Shown: positions 41,708-51,703, counted from the stretch's first letter. The stretch: DNA of 64,000 bases from Candidatus Poribacteria bacterium (GCA_028818695.1 JAPPNK010000012.1:1-64000), one strand, 5' to 3'. The notes: generated by a model from the letters alone, not told the origin. Translations and numbers: made by a program.

Positions 41708-44700
41708 ATGAAACGCTCGGCGCTTTTACTTTTACTGCTCATCGGCGCGGTCAGCGCGTTCGCCGATGAAGAGACCGACTACGCGCTCGCCTACCTCTTA
41801 TACGAAGCCGGCGACTACGAGACCTCAAAAGACGAATTTCACCGTTTCGTGCGCAACTACGCCGACAGCGACAACGCCGACGACGCGCTTTATCTCGCCG
41901 GCGAAGCGGCGCGCAAACTCGGCAAATACGACGAGGCGATACAGGCATACCGAACGCTCCAGAACGACTATCCCCAGAGCGGCTTGCGCATTCAAGCGCT
42001 TCTCGGACACGCCTACGCATGGCGCGAAAGCGGACGGCTCGAAGAAAGCGTCCTTGCCTTTGAAAAGGTTGCGCAGCAAGCCTCGGACGAATCGGTGAAG
42101 TCGCTCGCCGTCTATATGCTCGGCGACGCGCAGTATAAGATTGGCAACTACGAACGCGCTTTGGAAGCGTACAACCGCATTTTGGCTGAATTTCCGAGAG
42201 CGAACGAGGCTGGTCCCGCCGTGTACGGCAAAGGCTGGACGCTCTTCTTTTTAAAACGGTACCAAGAGGCGCATGACGCCATGTTGAGCTTTGCGCAGAC
42301 CTATCCGAACGCGCCGGAGGCTCCCGAAGCGTTGTACCGCGCCGCCGAAGCGCTGTTTGTCGACCCTGAAAAGCGGACCGACACGCAGCAGAACGAAGCG
42401 GCCAAAAGCCTATACGAACAGTTCATACGCCGGCATCAGGAGAACGCCGACGTTCGCAGGCTCACAGCGGACGCGTCGCTGCGCGTCGGGCAGTGCCTCT
42501 TTCGGTTGAACCAGCCGGTCGAAGCGCGGCGGCAGCTTGAGCTGGTGATACAGCGTTACCCTGAAATCGACGCCGCTGAAGACGCTCAGCTCTGGATCGG
42601 CAATGTCCTGTTTCATCAAGGTTCCGACGATCCGAAGCAGTATGAGCGCGCCGTCATTGAGTATCAGCGGCTTCTGAACGCCTACCCTGACAGCGATCTC
42701 GCGGACGAGGCGCAGTACAGCATCGGGCGGTGCCTTCTGGCTCTGGATCGGTTTCGGGAGGCGGCGGAGAGCTTCGAGCGCGTCGCGGACAATGTGGAGA
42801 GCCAGTTTCGCAACGCCGCCGCGTTTCAGCTCGCCGAGTGCAGGCGCAACCTGGACGAACACAACATCGCGCTAGTCTGGTACCGGCGCGTGGAGCCGGG
42901 AACAGAGTATGAGGACGACGCGCTCTTTGGAAAGGGCAGCTCCCATTTTGCGCTGCGCGAATACGACGACGCGATACAGGCGTACGAGACGGTTTCAAAG
43001 ATGCAGAAGTCGCCGTGGCGCAAGACGGCGATCTTCAACCTTGGGCGGTCGCTCTTTAGCGCGGGGCGGTTTAAAGACGCGGACGCGGCGTTTGATCGTT
43101 TTTTGAACGATCCTGCCAAGAACGATCCGATCGCGCAGAACGATCAGGCGCTTTACTGGCAGACGCGGTCAAGGTATGAGATGAAACAGTACGCGCAGAC
43201 AGCCGCCTCGGCGAACCGCCTTCTCAGCAGCTATCCGAAAAGCTCCTACGCCTCGGAGGCGCGTTTTTTCTGGGGAGAGGCGCTCTACTGGCAGCAGAAT
43301 TACTCGGCGGCGCGCGAGCAGTACCGCCGGCTGATTCAAAGCGACCCAAAAAGCGCCCACGCCGCGCAGGCAGAGTATAACATCGGATGGACGCATTTTT
43401 CAGAGGCGCAGAATGAACAGGACGGAGAGAAACAGCAGGCGGGGTATCAGGAAGCGGTGAACGCTTGGCGGCGGTTCATTGATAAAACGGAGAACAACCC
43501 CGCGCTGACCGCCAAAGCCGCCTTCGACATCGGGGTCGCGCAGCTGAATATGAAGATGCATGACGAAGCAATAGAGAGTTTCTTGAGCGTTTCAGCCGAC
43601 TATCCGAACAGCGACTGGGCGGACGACGCGCAATACCGCGCCGCGTGGACGCGCTACATCCGCGAGGATTACGAAACGGCGTTGAACAGCTTCACCGACT
43701 TTTTGAAACGGCATGCCGGCAGCGTTCTCAAGCCGGAAGCGATCTTTTTCAGGGGCAACTGCTACTTTAAACTGAAGCGGTACCAGGAAGCGATTGCGGA
43801 TTACATCACCGCGGCCGAGCAGTATCCGAACGCCGAATTCTCCTCCCAAAACGCGAACACGCAGCATATACGCGAAGAGGCTCTGTATCAGATTGGGGAG
43901 AGCCGCTACAACTTAGGGGAGCATTCGCAGGCGATCGAGTCGTATCGGCGGCTTCAAGAGCTTTATCCGAAGAGCGAGCTGGCGGACGACGCGCAATTTG
44001 CCGTCGCGGAGGCGCAGCGGCTGATGGGCGAGGCGGAGCTGTCCTTGACGTCGTACCGGGAATTGGTGGAGAAGTACCCGAAAAGTCCGCTTGCGCCGGG
44101 CGCGCTTCATGCGATCGGAGTACAGCGTTACGATCGCCAGCAGTATCAGGAGGCGATTGCGGAGTTTCAGAAGGTGATTTCGCTGTACGGGACGTCTGCG
44201 GCGGCTCCGCGCGCCCAGTATGACATCGGGCAATGCTATTTTGAGCTGAAGTCGTTCCCGCAGGCGACCGCAGCGTTTGACAAGGCGGCTGCGATGCCGA
44301 ACGCGACGGACGCGATCAAGGCGAGTTCGCTTTACTTTAGCGCATGGGCGCTTCAAGACGCGCAAAATCCGTCGCGCGACCTAGATGAGGCGGCGCGGCG
44401 TCTGCAGAACCTCATTAAGATGTATCCGAGGTCGCCCGAAGCGCCGCGCGCCTATCTGCTCATGGCGGACGCCTACAGTCAGCAGCTGAAGCCGGAGGAG
44501 ATGATTCAGGCGTATCGACAGCTGATCGCCGAGTATCCGAAGACGGAAGAGGCGCAGGCTGCGCAGATCGATCTTGGAAGTCAGCTGCTGGAGCTGACGC
44601 GGAACCAAGAGGCGCTGGATGCGGTCGCCTCCATCACCGAGAACCAGAGCGACTACAAGCCGACGTTGGTGATTGCGGCGCAGCTGATTGCGGGGGATGC

Positions 44701-44980
44701 GCTTGTCGGCTTGCGCAATTATGAGGACGCGGCGCGCTCCTTTTTGATTGTCGCGGTTGTGTATCCAAACCTAGATCCGTATTCGACGCTGCGCGCTCTT
44801 GTGAAAGCGGGGGACGCTTACGAGCGGTTGAGCAAACTTGACCTTGCCGTGCGCTGGTATGAGAAAGCGGTTCAGGATTATCAGCGGAGCTCTCAAAAAA
44901 CCCCCGAATGGGATCCGTTTCTGAATCATGCGCAGAGGAGGCTTGAGGCGCTGCGTCAGCAACAGGGGCAGGAAGAATGA
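41708..44980 (+). CDS. Exported giant TPR protein, 1090 residues
   Basis: Signal peptide 'MKRSALLLLLLIGAVSAFA'. The rest is about 28-30 tandem TPR units of the YbgF/BamD kind, each starting like 'ALYLAGEAARKLGKYDEAIQ' and closing with '...YP.S..A..A' (LQNDYPQSGLRIQ, LLNAYPDSDLADEAQYSIG). It probably acts as a periplasmic helical solenoid and protein scaffold. It overlaps the downstream outer-membrane gene by 4 nt (ATGA), so the two are translationally coupled and probably form one envelope complex (inference). No lipobox. The exact function is unknown. Confidence 0.88.
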   Translation: MKRSALLLLLLIGAVSAFADEETDYALAYLLYEAGDYETSKDEFHRFVRNYADSDNADDALYLAGEAARKLGKYDEAIQAYRTLQNDYPQSGLRIQALLGHAYAWRESGRLEESVLAFEKVAQQASDESVKSLAVYMLGDAQYKIGNYERALEAYNRILAEFPRANEAGPAVYGKGWTLFFLKRYQEAHDAMLSFAQTYPNAPEAPEALYRAAEALFVDPEKRTDTQQNEAAKSLYEQFIRRHQENADVRRLTADASLRVGQCLFRLNQPVEARRQLELVIQRYPEIDAAEDAQLWIGNVLFHQGSDDPKQYERAVIEYQRLLNAYPDSDLADEAQYSIGRCLLALDRFREAAESFERVADNVESQFRNAAAFQLAECRRNLDEHNIALVWYRRVEPGTEYEDDALFGKGSSHFALREYDDAIQAYETVSKMQKSPWRKTAIFNLGRSLFSAGRFKDADAAFDRFLNDPAKNDPIAQNDQALYWQTRSRYEMKQYAQTAASANRLLSSYPKSSYASEARFFWGEALYWQQNYSAAREQYRRLIQSDPKSAHAAQAEYNIGWTHFSEAQNEQDGEKQQAGYQEAVNAWRRFIDKTENNPALTAKAAFDIGVAQLNMKMHDEAIESFLSVSADYPNSDWADDAQYRAAWTRYIREDYETALNSFTDFLKRHAGSVLKPEAIFFRGNCYFKLKRYQEAIADYITAAEQYPNAEFSSQNANTQHIREEALYQIGESRYNLGEHSQAIESYRRLQELYPKSELADDAQFAVAEAQRLMGEAELSLTSYRELVEKYPKSPLAPGALHAIGVQRYDRQQYQEAIAEFQKVISLYGTSAAAPRAQYDIGQCYFELKSFPQATAAFDKAAAMPNATDAIKASSLYFSAWALQDAQNPSRDLDEAARRLQNLIKMYPRSPEAPRAYLLMADAYSQQLKPEEMIQAYRQLIAEYPKTEEAQAAQIDLGSQLLELTRNQEALDAVASITENQSDYKPTLVIAAQLIAGDALVGLRNYEDAARSFLIVAVVYPNLDPYSTLRALVKAGDAYERLSKLDLAVRWYEKAVQDYQRSSQKTPEWDPFLNHAQRRLEALRQQQGQEE

Positions 44981-46629
44981 AACGAATAGCGACGGCCGCT
45001 CTGGCGATATGCGTCGCGGCGTTAACTGCGCAGGCTCAAGAGCTGGAGGGCGTTCCTGGAGAGATTGTGGGGCGCATTATTGATGTGACGACGCTGCGCG
45101 CCCAGCGTTCGCGGTTTGAAGCCAGCGGGCTGCCGACGCCGATCTTATACCGCGTCACGATGCCGGTTGAGCGGGCGTGGCGGTTTCCTTACACTCGGCC
45201 GCAGCAGCGCCGTTTTTTCGTCCAAGAGCGCGCGCCGATGAAACGCAGCGCAATTGCCGAGATTGCCGCGCAGGCGCCAGGGCGCGCGCGGTATAACCTG
45301 TTTCTCTCCGGCGGAGGGGAGAACGCGCGGGCGTCGGCGCGGCTTATCGGAGAAGCGCAGAATGGAACCTTCACGCAAGGAAGAGGCGGAAGCAACCATG
45401 CCGACGCAACCGCCGGCGCCGCCTGGAACTCGGACAAGAGCGCCCTGCGGCTGAACGCGCGCTGGAGTACGCGCTCGTCAAACTGGATCCAAACGCTCGA
45501 AGAGACAATTCCAAAAGAGAAGACGCTGCTCTCCGCCGAGATCGCCCTAGACCGAAAACCGCCCGCAAGCGGAGGAACGCGCCAACAATGGACGGTTCAA
45601 GGAGGTCGATACAGCCTTCCGCATGAAAAATCGACAGGAGCCGTAGCGGAGGGGCGCGCCCAGGGAGTTGTGGAGCTGCAGTCGATGGGCAAGAATCCGC
45701 GCCGTTTGCAATTCAGCGGAGCCGTTCGTTCTGCCGAGGATCCGTTGACGGCGGGGACGCATCATTCCGCTCTCGGACTCGTCTCGTTTGAGGACAGGCA
45801 TGCGGCGACCGCCGTTGGGACATTCAGCTGGAGCGTCGGCGCGACCGCTTTTCGTCAACCGGATAGGACAACCGATACAGGGGAGAGTTCGCGCGTGTTG
45901 CCGGCGTTCAAAGCCGCCTGGACAACAGGACTGGACGAGGGCTGGGGTACGCGCTTTGAGGCGCAAAACCGCGCGCGGCTGACGCCTATAGATCAGTATG
46001 TCGAGACAAACCATACGATTGTGAACGGATATTTGAAGCCCGAAGTCGAACTGAGCGGCGGCGGCTCCATTTGGGTTCGATACAGCGGCGTGGAGGCGAA
46101 GGCGGGAGCGAAATGGCGGAGCATGGAGAATCTGTCCGTCTGGGACGAGACCCGCATTGACGAGGCGCCGGCATGGCAGCCTGTGAATGTGAAGGCGCAG
46201 CTGGTTGAAGCGCGGGCAAGCCTGCGCATCGACATGAACCCGCGCTTTCGGCTGCAGTCGGAACTGACGTGGGAGCGCGTTCAGTCGGTCGAGAATCTGA
46301 ACCTGGATATGCTGCCGTACCGTCCGCAGCTGCGCGCGCAGGCGGAAGCGTATGCCGCGCTGAACGAAACCGTTCAGTTGAAAGCGGGAGTAGAATGGAT
46401 CGGCGAACGGCATAATATAAAGGGCATGTTGAGCGAGAGTTCGGTTTCAACGGCGCTGGAGCCGTATGCGCGTTTGCGGGCGCAGGCGTCGTTCGCGCTG
46501 TCCGAGGCGGTGTCGATACGGTTGAACGCCGAGACGAGCTTAGGGGAGTACCGCGAATTGTCGTCCGAGGCTGCGCTGTATGAGATGACGCAGCATTCCG
46601 CCGGCATTGGCTTCGCCGGTCGGTTTTAA
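44977..46629 (+). CDS. Predicted outer-membrane beta-barrel protein
   Basis: 550 residues. Signal peptide 'MKRIATAALAICVAALTAQA'. Amphipathic alternating strands fill about 100-550 ('ALRLNARWSTRSSNWIQTL', 'TAVGTFSWSVGATAFRQP', 'RFRLQSELTWERVQSVENL'), and the protein ends in an aromatic residue with 'SAGIGFAGRF', the usual signal for barrel insertion. There is no TonB plug or TonB box. Residues 20-95 may be a periplasmic domain. Coupled to the giant TPR gene by ATGA overlap. Confidence 0.75.
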   Translation: MKRIATAALAICVAALTAQAQELEGVPGEIVGRIIDVTTLRAQRSRFEASGLPTPILYRVTMPVERAWRFPYTRPQQRRFFVQERAPMKRSAIAEIAAQAPGRARYNLFLSGGGENARASARLIGEAQNGTFTQGRGGSNHADATAGAAWNSDKSALRLNARWSTRSSNWIQTLEETIPKEKTLLSAEIALDRKPPASGGTRQQWTVQGGRYSLPHEKSTGAVAEGRAQGVVELQSMGKNPRRLQFSGAVRSAEDPLTAGTHHSALGLVSFEDRHAATAVGTFSWSVGATAFRQPDRTTDTGESSRVLPAFKAAWTTGLDEGWGTRFEAQNRARLTPIDQYVETNHTIVNGYLKPEVELSGGGSIWVRYSGVEAKAGAKWRSMENLSVWDETRIDEAPAWQPVNVKAQLVEARASLRIDMNPRFRLQSELTWERVQSVENLNLDMLPYRPQLRAQAEAYAALNETVQLKAGVEWIGERHNIKGMLSESSVSTALEPYARLRAQASFALSEAVSIRLNAETSLGEYRELSSEAALYEMTQHSAGIGFAGRF

Positions 46630-46647
46630 AGAACAGAAGAGAGGAAT

Positions 46648-47358
46648 ATGGAAAACATTTTTGAAGGCAAAACTGCCGTTGTTACGGGGGGCAGCTCCGG
46701 CATCGGCGAAGGGTTGGCGCGTCGGCTCGCAGAAGAAGGCGCCAATGTCGTCCTCGCCGCCCGAGACCGCGCAAAGCTCAAAAAGACCGCCGAGAAGCTG
46801 CGCGGCATACGACCCGAAGGTCAATACTTAACCGTACGCTCCAATGTGCGGTCCGAAGCGCAGGTCGAAAGCCTGAAAGCGAAAACGCTCGCCGCCTTCG
46901 ATACGGTCGACATCCTCATCAACAGCGCGGGGATCGGCGCATGGCATGAGATTGTCGACATGCCGACGCGCGAATGGAACGCGGTCATCGAGACGAACCT
47001 GACAGGCGTCTTTTTGGCGACGCGCGCTTTTCTGCCGGTCATGATCCAGCAAGGGTCGGGGCATATCTTGAACATCTCCTCCGTCGCCGGCAAGCTCGGC
47101 TTCAAAAGCGGCTCCGCCTACTGCGCTTCGAAATGGGGGCTGCTTGGGTTCACGCGCGCGCTGGCTGAAGAGGCGAGACCGCATGGCGTTCGGGTGGACG
47201 CGCTCTGTCCTGGGACGGTTGAGACGCCGTTCGAGAACAGCCCCGCGGCGTCCGATATACGGCTTGAGGTGGGGGACATCGTCCGCGCGGCGGTTTATCT
47301 GATGACGCTTCCGAAGCATGTTCGGGTGGACGACATCGTCATGTATCCGCAGAGTTAA
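46648..47358 (+). CDS. Short-chain dehydrogenase/reductase (SDR)
   Basis: 236 residues of a classical SDR. 'VVTGGSSGIGEGLARRLAEE' (TGxxxGIG), 'INSAGIGAWHE' (NxAG), catalytic Ser in 'LNISSVAGKLG', and 'YCASKWGLLGFTRAL' (YxxxK). The NAD(P) preference could include NADP given 'LAARDRAKL'. It starts 18 nt after the barrel gene. Its stop overlaps the convergent methylase stop by 4 bp. The substrate is unknown. Confidence 0.92.
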   Translation: MENIFEGKTAVVTGGSSGIGEGLARRLAEEGANVVLAARDRAKLKKTAEKLRGIRPEGQYLTVRSNVRSEAQVESLKAKTLAAFDTVDILINSAGIGAWHEIVDMPTREWNAVIETNLTGVFLATRAFLPVMIQQGSGHILNISSVAGKLGFKSGSAYCASKWGLLGFTRALAEEARPHGVRVDALCPGTVETPFENSPAASDIRLEVGDIVRAAVYLMTLPKHVRVDDIVMYPQS

Positions 47359-48320
47359 ACGGGTATCTTATGTCCGTCCCGCGTGTCAAGCCGCCCTTTC
47401 AACATGCTCTCAAGGACGGCGCGGACGACAGGAACGGCGACCGAGTTGCCCGCCAGACGCCGGGCTGCGCTGACGCTGTCCGGCAGAATATAGGAATCGG
47501 GGAAGCCCTGCAGCCGAAACATCTCGCGCGGGGTGAGGCGACGTATTCCGTCCACCAGCAGATAGTTGTAGCTCGCTCCCGCCCGCAGCGCGCATGAAAA
47601 CGGATGGCTTGACACATTTCCGCCCTTGTTCTCATGCCATATGGCGGGTCGGATCTCTGCCGCGTGCGCCTCTTGACGCGCTTGGCGTATGCGTTCCGAG
47701 GCGTTGTGGCGCGGGTCGGGATTCTCTTCAAGAATCTCCGCAAGAGGTTTCATCGGAACGCCGCCCGCCGGCCACGGGAACTGCGCAAACCCGACATCCA
47801 GCCCGACAATGAAAACCCGCTCCCGCTTCTGCGGCAAACCGAAATCGAGCGCGTTCAGGATGCGCCAATCGACCGCGTAGCCCAACGCCTCCAGCGTCGC
47901 TACGACGCACCGTATCGTCTTTCCGCCTTGAATGGTCGTGAACTGGCGCACATTTTCAATGAGAACGGCGCGGGGCCGCTTCGCCGCGATGACGCGCGCC
48001 GTCTCCAAAAACAGGTTGCCGCGCGAATCCTTGAAGCCGCCCCGCTTGCCGATGATGCTGAACGGCTGACACGGCAAACCCGCAAACAGAATGTCATGGT
48101 CGGGTATCTCGTCGGGGCGTATGTCGATGATGTCGCCTTCGGGGCGCATGCCGAAGTTCGCCTCGTATGCGTCCTGCGCGTCCTCGTCAATGTCGCATGC
48201 GAAGACGCATTTTAAGCCAAGGTCCGCGGCGGCGACATGGAATCCGCCGATGCCGCAGAACAGGTCGGCGAAGGTTTGTATGGGAGGAAGGTTCCCGCCG
48301 CGGATCGTGTCGCCGTTCAT
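47355..48320 (-). CDS. DNA (cytosine-5) methyltransferase
   Basis: 321 residues. Motif I 'FADLFCGIGGFHVAAADLG', motif IV 'GLPCQPFSIIGKRGGF' with the catalytic Cys, motif VI 'AVLIENVRQF', motif VIII 'LPQKRERVFIVG', motif X 'GNSVAVPVVRAVLESML'. The target-recognition region between VIII and IX is about 80 residues. No restriction endonuclease, Vsr nuclease or specificity gene is adjacent, so it is an orphan methylase. Recognition site unknown. Confidence 0.93.
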   Translation of the reverse strand: MNGDTIRGGNLPPIQTFADLFCGIGGFHVAAADLGLKCVFACDIDEDAQDAYEANFGMRPEGDIIDIRPDEIPDHDILFAGLPCQPFSIIGKRGGFKDSRGNLFLETARVIAAKRPRAVLIENVRQFTTIQGGKTIRCVVATLEALGYAVDWRILNALDFGLPQKRERVFIVGLDVGFAQFPWPAGGVPMKPLAEILEENPDPRHNASERIRQARQEAHAAEIRPAIWHENKGGNVSSHPFSCALRAGASYNYLLVDGIRRLTPREMFRLQGFPDSYILPDSVSAARRLAGNSVAVPVVRAVLESMLKGRLDTRDGHKIPV

Positions 48321-48392
48321 ACGCGCCTTTCCGTTTGGAATGATCGCGACGATCCTGTTGTTAAGAGCATATAGGATGTTTGAGCGGCGCCG

Positions 48393-49373
48393 TCAAGCGT
48401 TGCCTTCCTCGTCTTCCTCGTCCAAATTGGGCAGGTTGCTCCATCCGCACGCAAGGCAGACGCTTGTTGAACCTGTGATGTGGAACAGGTCGTCGCCGCA
48501 GCTGGGGCATTGCGTTTCCGCTTCTTGATCTGCCGTTTCTACAGCCTCTTCCAGTTCTGCGGCTAGTCGCTCTTCCGGCTTTTTCTCAACGGCTGTCTCC
48601 GGCTCTTCTTCTTCGATATAGATTTCTTCCGTCTTTTCCTTTTCTGAAGAGAGCGCGGAGCTCCAGCTAAACTGCGGGATGTCCGCCGGGATGGACAGCC
48701 CCTCCGCAAGCGACGGCGGAGGCAGCGCCGCCTGCGCCGAGGGAGGCTCTACTAAAGACGGCTGTATGACTTGATCCGCGTCCGTTTCAGGGCGCTTTAT
48801 TCGAAGACGCTTCAAATAACGCAGAGCCTGGTTGGCGTCCGCCTGCGCTATGTTCTGCCCCGTGTCCATGCGCGTTATCCCGCTCAAATAAATCTGCAGA
48901 CGCGATCCGACCGTCTCGTACCGGGCAAAGACGCGCGCGTTGTCCGTTTTGACGCAGTAGCATAGGTCGGGCGGAATGGCTCGGTCAAAGACAAGATGTA
49001 CCCGATGCCTCTCCGCGTCGGTCATTTCAGGTTTTACGCCGAACTCTTCCTCCAGCCGCCCCTGCAGTCTGGTTGAAAAAAGAAAGCCGCGGTCCGCCCC
49101 GCGCAGATTGAGAGAGATCCACTCCATTCCGGGGTCCAGCGCGATGCGGCTCACATAGCCGATGTAATGGTTCCACGCCGAGCTGCGCGTGACGCGCCGG
49201 ATGCGCTCCTGCTCCATCGGCGGGCAATCTCGGAGCAGCTGCTCGTCATGAACGAGCTTGTCGACAGGCACAATCTGTTCCCATGAAACGGCGCCTCTGG
49301 GCGAACGCATCTCCATGCGCGCCGTCTTCTCCGAGACGATCTCAAGACGATAAAAAAGATGATCCATTTGCAT
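48393..49373 (-). CDS. Zinc-ribbon protein of unknown function
   Basis: About 326 residues from ATG 49373 (GGTGG upstream); ATG 49418 is an alternative without a ribosome-binding site. Residues 1-180 form a beta-rich domain, unrecognised ('RRVTRSSAWNHYIGYVSRIA', 'SRLQIYLSGITRMDTGQNIA'). A low-complexity acidic linker (EKEKTEEIYIEEEEPETAVE) follows. The C terminus has a zinc ribbon: 'CPSCGDDL...CLACGWSN'. No signal peptide, so probably cytosolic. Function not inferable. Confidence 0.75.
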   Translation of the reverse strand: MQMDHLFYRLEIVSEKTARMEMRSPRGAVSWEQIVPVDKLVHDEQLLRDCPPMEQERIRRVTRSSAWNHYIGYVSRIALDPGMEWISLNLRGADRGFLFSTRLQGRLEEEFGVKPEMTDAERHRVHLVFDRAIPPDLCYCVKTDNARVFARYETVGSRLQIYLSGITRMDTGQNIAQADANQALRYLKRLRIKRPETDADQVIQPSLVEPPSAQAALPPPSLAEGLSIPADIPQFSWSSALSSEKEKTEEIYIEEEEPETAVEKKPEERLAAELEEAVETADQEAETQCPSCGDDLFHITGSTSVCLACGWSNLPNLDEEDEEGNA

Positions 49374-49519
49374 AAAAAAGCCCACCGCAATCTCATCACG
49401 TTCCGCGCACAGCGTCATGCGCTTGCGTTTATGATACGAACGTAACGCCGCCTCCGTTCCGATAGATCGCCGCTCCCGTTCGGCTTCCCATGGTGAAACT
49501 GCATACGCGCGTCAAACGC

Positions 49520-51352
49520 TTACACTTTCGACCGCTTCCGAAACCGCTTGTAAATCAACTGCGCAACAGGACGCGTCATGCTCGGAACGGCGAGAAGATC
49601 GTCCAGCGACGCCTCCTGTATCGCACTCACATCGCCAAACCGCTCCAACAGCGCCTGCTTGCGCCGTTTTCCGACCTGCGGTATATCGTCCAAAATCGAA
49701 TGCGTCAACTGACGGCTGCGGAGCCGGCGCAGATATGAAACCGCAAACCTGTGCGCCTCATCCCTCAGATGCTGAATCAGATGAAGCGCCGGCTGGTCTT
49801 TTCGAAGCCTCATCGGCTCCGAATCGCCGGACAGATAGATATGCTCAAAACGCTTGGCGAGACCCAGACGCGGCTGCTGCGGATAATCGACCTCGATCAG
49901 AGCCTCCTCTGCCGCTTTCAGCTGTCCCATCCCTCCGTCAATCAGGATGAGATTCGGCATCGCGGACCCCTCCTGAACCGCCCTAGAGAAACGGCGGTAG
50001 ATCAACTGCTTCATTGCGGCGTAATCGTCCTGCCCCTCCGCGTCCCGTATCCGGTAGCGGCGGTATTCGGAGCGGGCGGGCTTTCCGTCCTCAAACACAA
50101 CCATGGAGCCGACGACGATCTCGCCTCCCGCGTTGGAGATGTCAAACCCTTCGATGCGGCGCGGAAGCCTGTCTAGGTTCAACGTCTCCATGAGCTGCTT
50201 CAGCCCAGGACGCTCGTCCGAGCTGCCGACAACATGCGCCGCCCGCTGCGCCAGAGCCGTCTCGGCGTTCTTCGCCGCCAGCAGCGTCATGTCGCGCCGC
50301 CGCCCACGTATCGGGGCGTAGAGACGCGCCTTTGCGCCGCGCTTCTGTTCAAGCCACGCCTGCGTCATGTCGGACATTTCGATCTCGGTCTGAAGGGCGA
50401 CCGCAGGCGGTATGTAGGACGCCTCGGCGTAATACTGCGGCACAAACGCGGAGAGGACGCGCTCCGGCGTTTCGCCTTCAACGTCGATCAAGAAAAACTG
50501 CTCCCGTTCAATCAGCTTGCCGCCGCGCACCATGAGAACCTGCGCGCATGCCATCGTTTCCAAAACGGCGCATCCGATCGCGTCATACGATTCGCCCGAC
50601 GAGGATTCGACCTGCTGCCGTTCCGACAGCTGCTCAATTTCGCGTATTCGGTCGCGCAGGCGCGCCGCTTTTTCAAAATTCAGCTCCTTGGACGCCTCCG
50701 CCATCTCGACGCGCAGCTCCTCAATGAACGACGCGGTTTTGCCGCTCAAGAACATCAACGCGCCGCGCACGATCTCCGCGTACGCCTCTGGCGAGATATG
50801 GTCGGCGCACGGGCCGGGGCATTTGCCGATATGGTAGTCGAGGCAGACGCGGTGGCGGTTGCCGCTCTCTTTTAGGTCAAGCGCGCAGGTGCGCACTGGG
50901 AAAAGCGTCGTGAGCCGCTTCAAGGAGCCGCGCACGGCGCGCGACTGCGCAAACGGGCCAAAGTAGCGGTTGCCATCCTGTTTCGCCTCGCGCGTGACCG
51001 AAAGAGCCGGAAACGGCTCCTTTGTGGAGACGCGCACATACGGATACCGTTTATCGTCCTTCAGCTTGATGTTGTATCTTGGCAGAAGCTGCTTGATCAG
51101 GTTATTTTCTAGAATAAGCGCGTCAACGGCGCTGTTGGCGCTGATCGTTTCTATCGATTCAACGCGCGGAATGAGCGCCGCAATGGTGGATGATCTTGGA
51201 CCGGACGCTTGTTGAAAATAGGAGCGTACGCGCGCTTTGAGCGACGCCGCCTTGCCGATATACAGCGTCTCTCCGCCCCTGCCTTTCATGATGTAGACGC
51301 CCGGCGTTGTAGGAAGGGCGTCTAAGGTGTCGCGTAAACGCTCTGCCTGCAT
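49520..51352 (-). CDS. uvrC: Excinuclease ABC subunit C
   Basis: 610 residues from ATG 51352; the longer open frame would run through the tRNA-Gln gene and is rejected. UvrC makes both incisions in nucleotide excision repair. GIY-YIG domain 'TPGVYIMKGRGGETLYIGKA', UVR domain at about 205-240 ('EASKELNFEKAARLRDRIRE'), C-terminal RNase H-like nuclease 'GFDISNAGGEIVVGSMVVFE', 'LILIDGGMGQLKAAEEAL', and a final helix-hairpin-helix pair ('DIPQVGKRRKQALLERFGDV'). It lies 33 nt after tRNA-Gln on the same strand. Confidence 0.96.
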   Translation of the reverse strand: MQAERLRDTLDALPTTPGVYIMKGRGGETLYIGKAASLKARVRSYFQQASGPRSSTIAALIPRVESIETISANSAVDALILENNLIKQLLPRYNIKLKDDKRYPYVRVSTKEPFPALSVTREAKQDGNRYFGPFAQSRAVRGSLKRLTTLFPVRTCALDLKESGNRHRVCLDYHIGKCPGPCADHISPEAYAEIVRGALMFLSGKTASFIEELRVEMAEASKELNFEKAARLRDRIREIEQLSERQQVESSSGESYDAIGCAVLETMACAQVLMVRGGKLIEREQFFLIDVEGETPERVLSAFVPQYYAEASYIPPAVALQTEIEMSDMTQAWLEQKRGAKARLYAPIRGRRRDMTLLAAKNAETALAQRAAHVVGSSDERPGLKQLMETLNLDRLPRRIEGFDISNAGGEIVVGSMVVFEDGKPARSEYRRYRIRDAEGQDDYAAMKQLIYRRFSRAVQEGSAMPNLILIDGGMGQLKAAEEALIEVDYPQQPRLGLAKRFEHIYLSGDSEPMRLRKDQPALHLIQHLRDEAHRFAVSYLRRLRSRQLTHSILDDIPQVGKRRKQALLERFGDVSAIQEASLDDLLAVPSMTRPVAQLIYKRFRKRSKV

Positions 51353-51385
51353 AGAAGGGACTCCAACGCCGCGCAGAAGGGATGG

Positions 51386-51456
51386 TTGCCGGGGAAGGAT
51401 TCGAACCCTCGTAACTTGGTCCAGAGCCAAGCGTCCTGCCGCTAGACGACCCGGCA
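51386..51456 (-). tRNA. tRNA-Gln (anticodon CTG)
   Basis: A 71-nt cloverleaf: acceptor TGCCGGG/CCCGGCA, anticodon arm CTTGG-CTCTGGA-CCAAG, T arm GAGGG-TTCGAAT-CCTTC. CCA not encoded. The T stem has one G-T pair. Confidence 0.93.
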
Positions 51457-51471
51457 ACTTTTATACATCAT

Positions 51472-51500
51472 ATCATGCCAGGTCTCTGCCGGCAACTCAA
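51472..51500 (-). promoter_or_regulatory. Predicted tRNA-Gln promoter
   Basis: On the minus strand TTGAGT (51500-51495), a 17-bp spacer and CATGAT (51477-51472). Confidence 0.5.
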
Positions 51501-51647
51501 TCCCGCCGGTCTCACGCGCGCTGAATGAGTCCCGACTCTCTCATGATTCATACGCCGCGCCGTGGAGCCTCCCATTCCATCAAAACGCTCTCCCGCGCCT
51601 TTTTATGAAGGGCGCGCGCGGAATCGCTTCAAAAAACGCATTTCGGG

Positions 51648-51676
51648 TTGACATCAACCCCTCTCCCTGTTAAGAT
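51648..51676 (+). promoter_or_regulatory. Strong promoter of the tRNA-Leu/tRNA-fMet unit
   Basis: TTGACA (51648-51653), a 17-bp spacer and TAAGAT (51671-51676), 27 bp before tRNA-Leu. Confidence 0.75.
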
Positions 51677-51703
51677 AATCATGCGGGCGCAATGGAGCAA
51701 TTC

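Noticed and set aside
51353-51457. N-terminal extension of UvrC
   Set aside because: The extra 35 codons are read through the tRNA-Gln gene.
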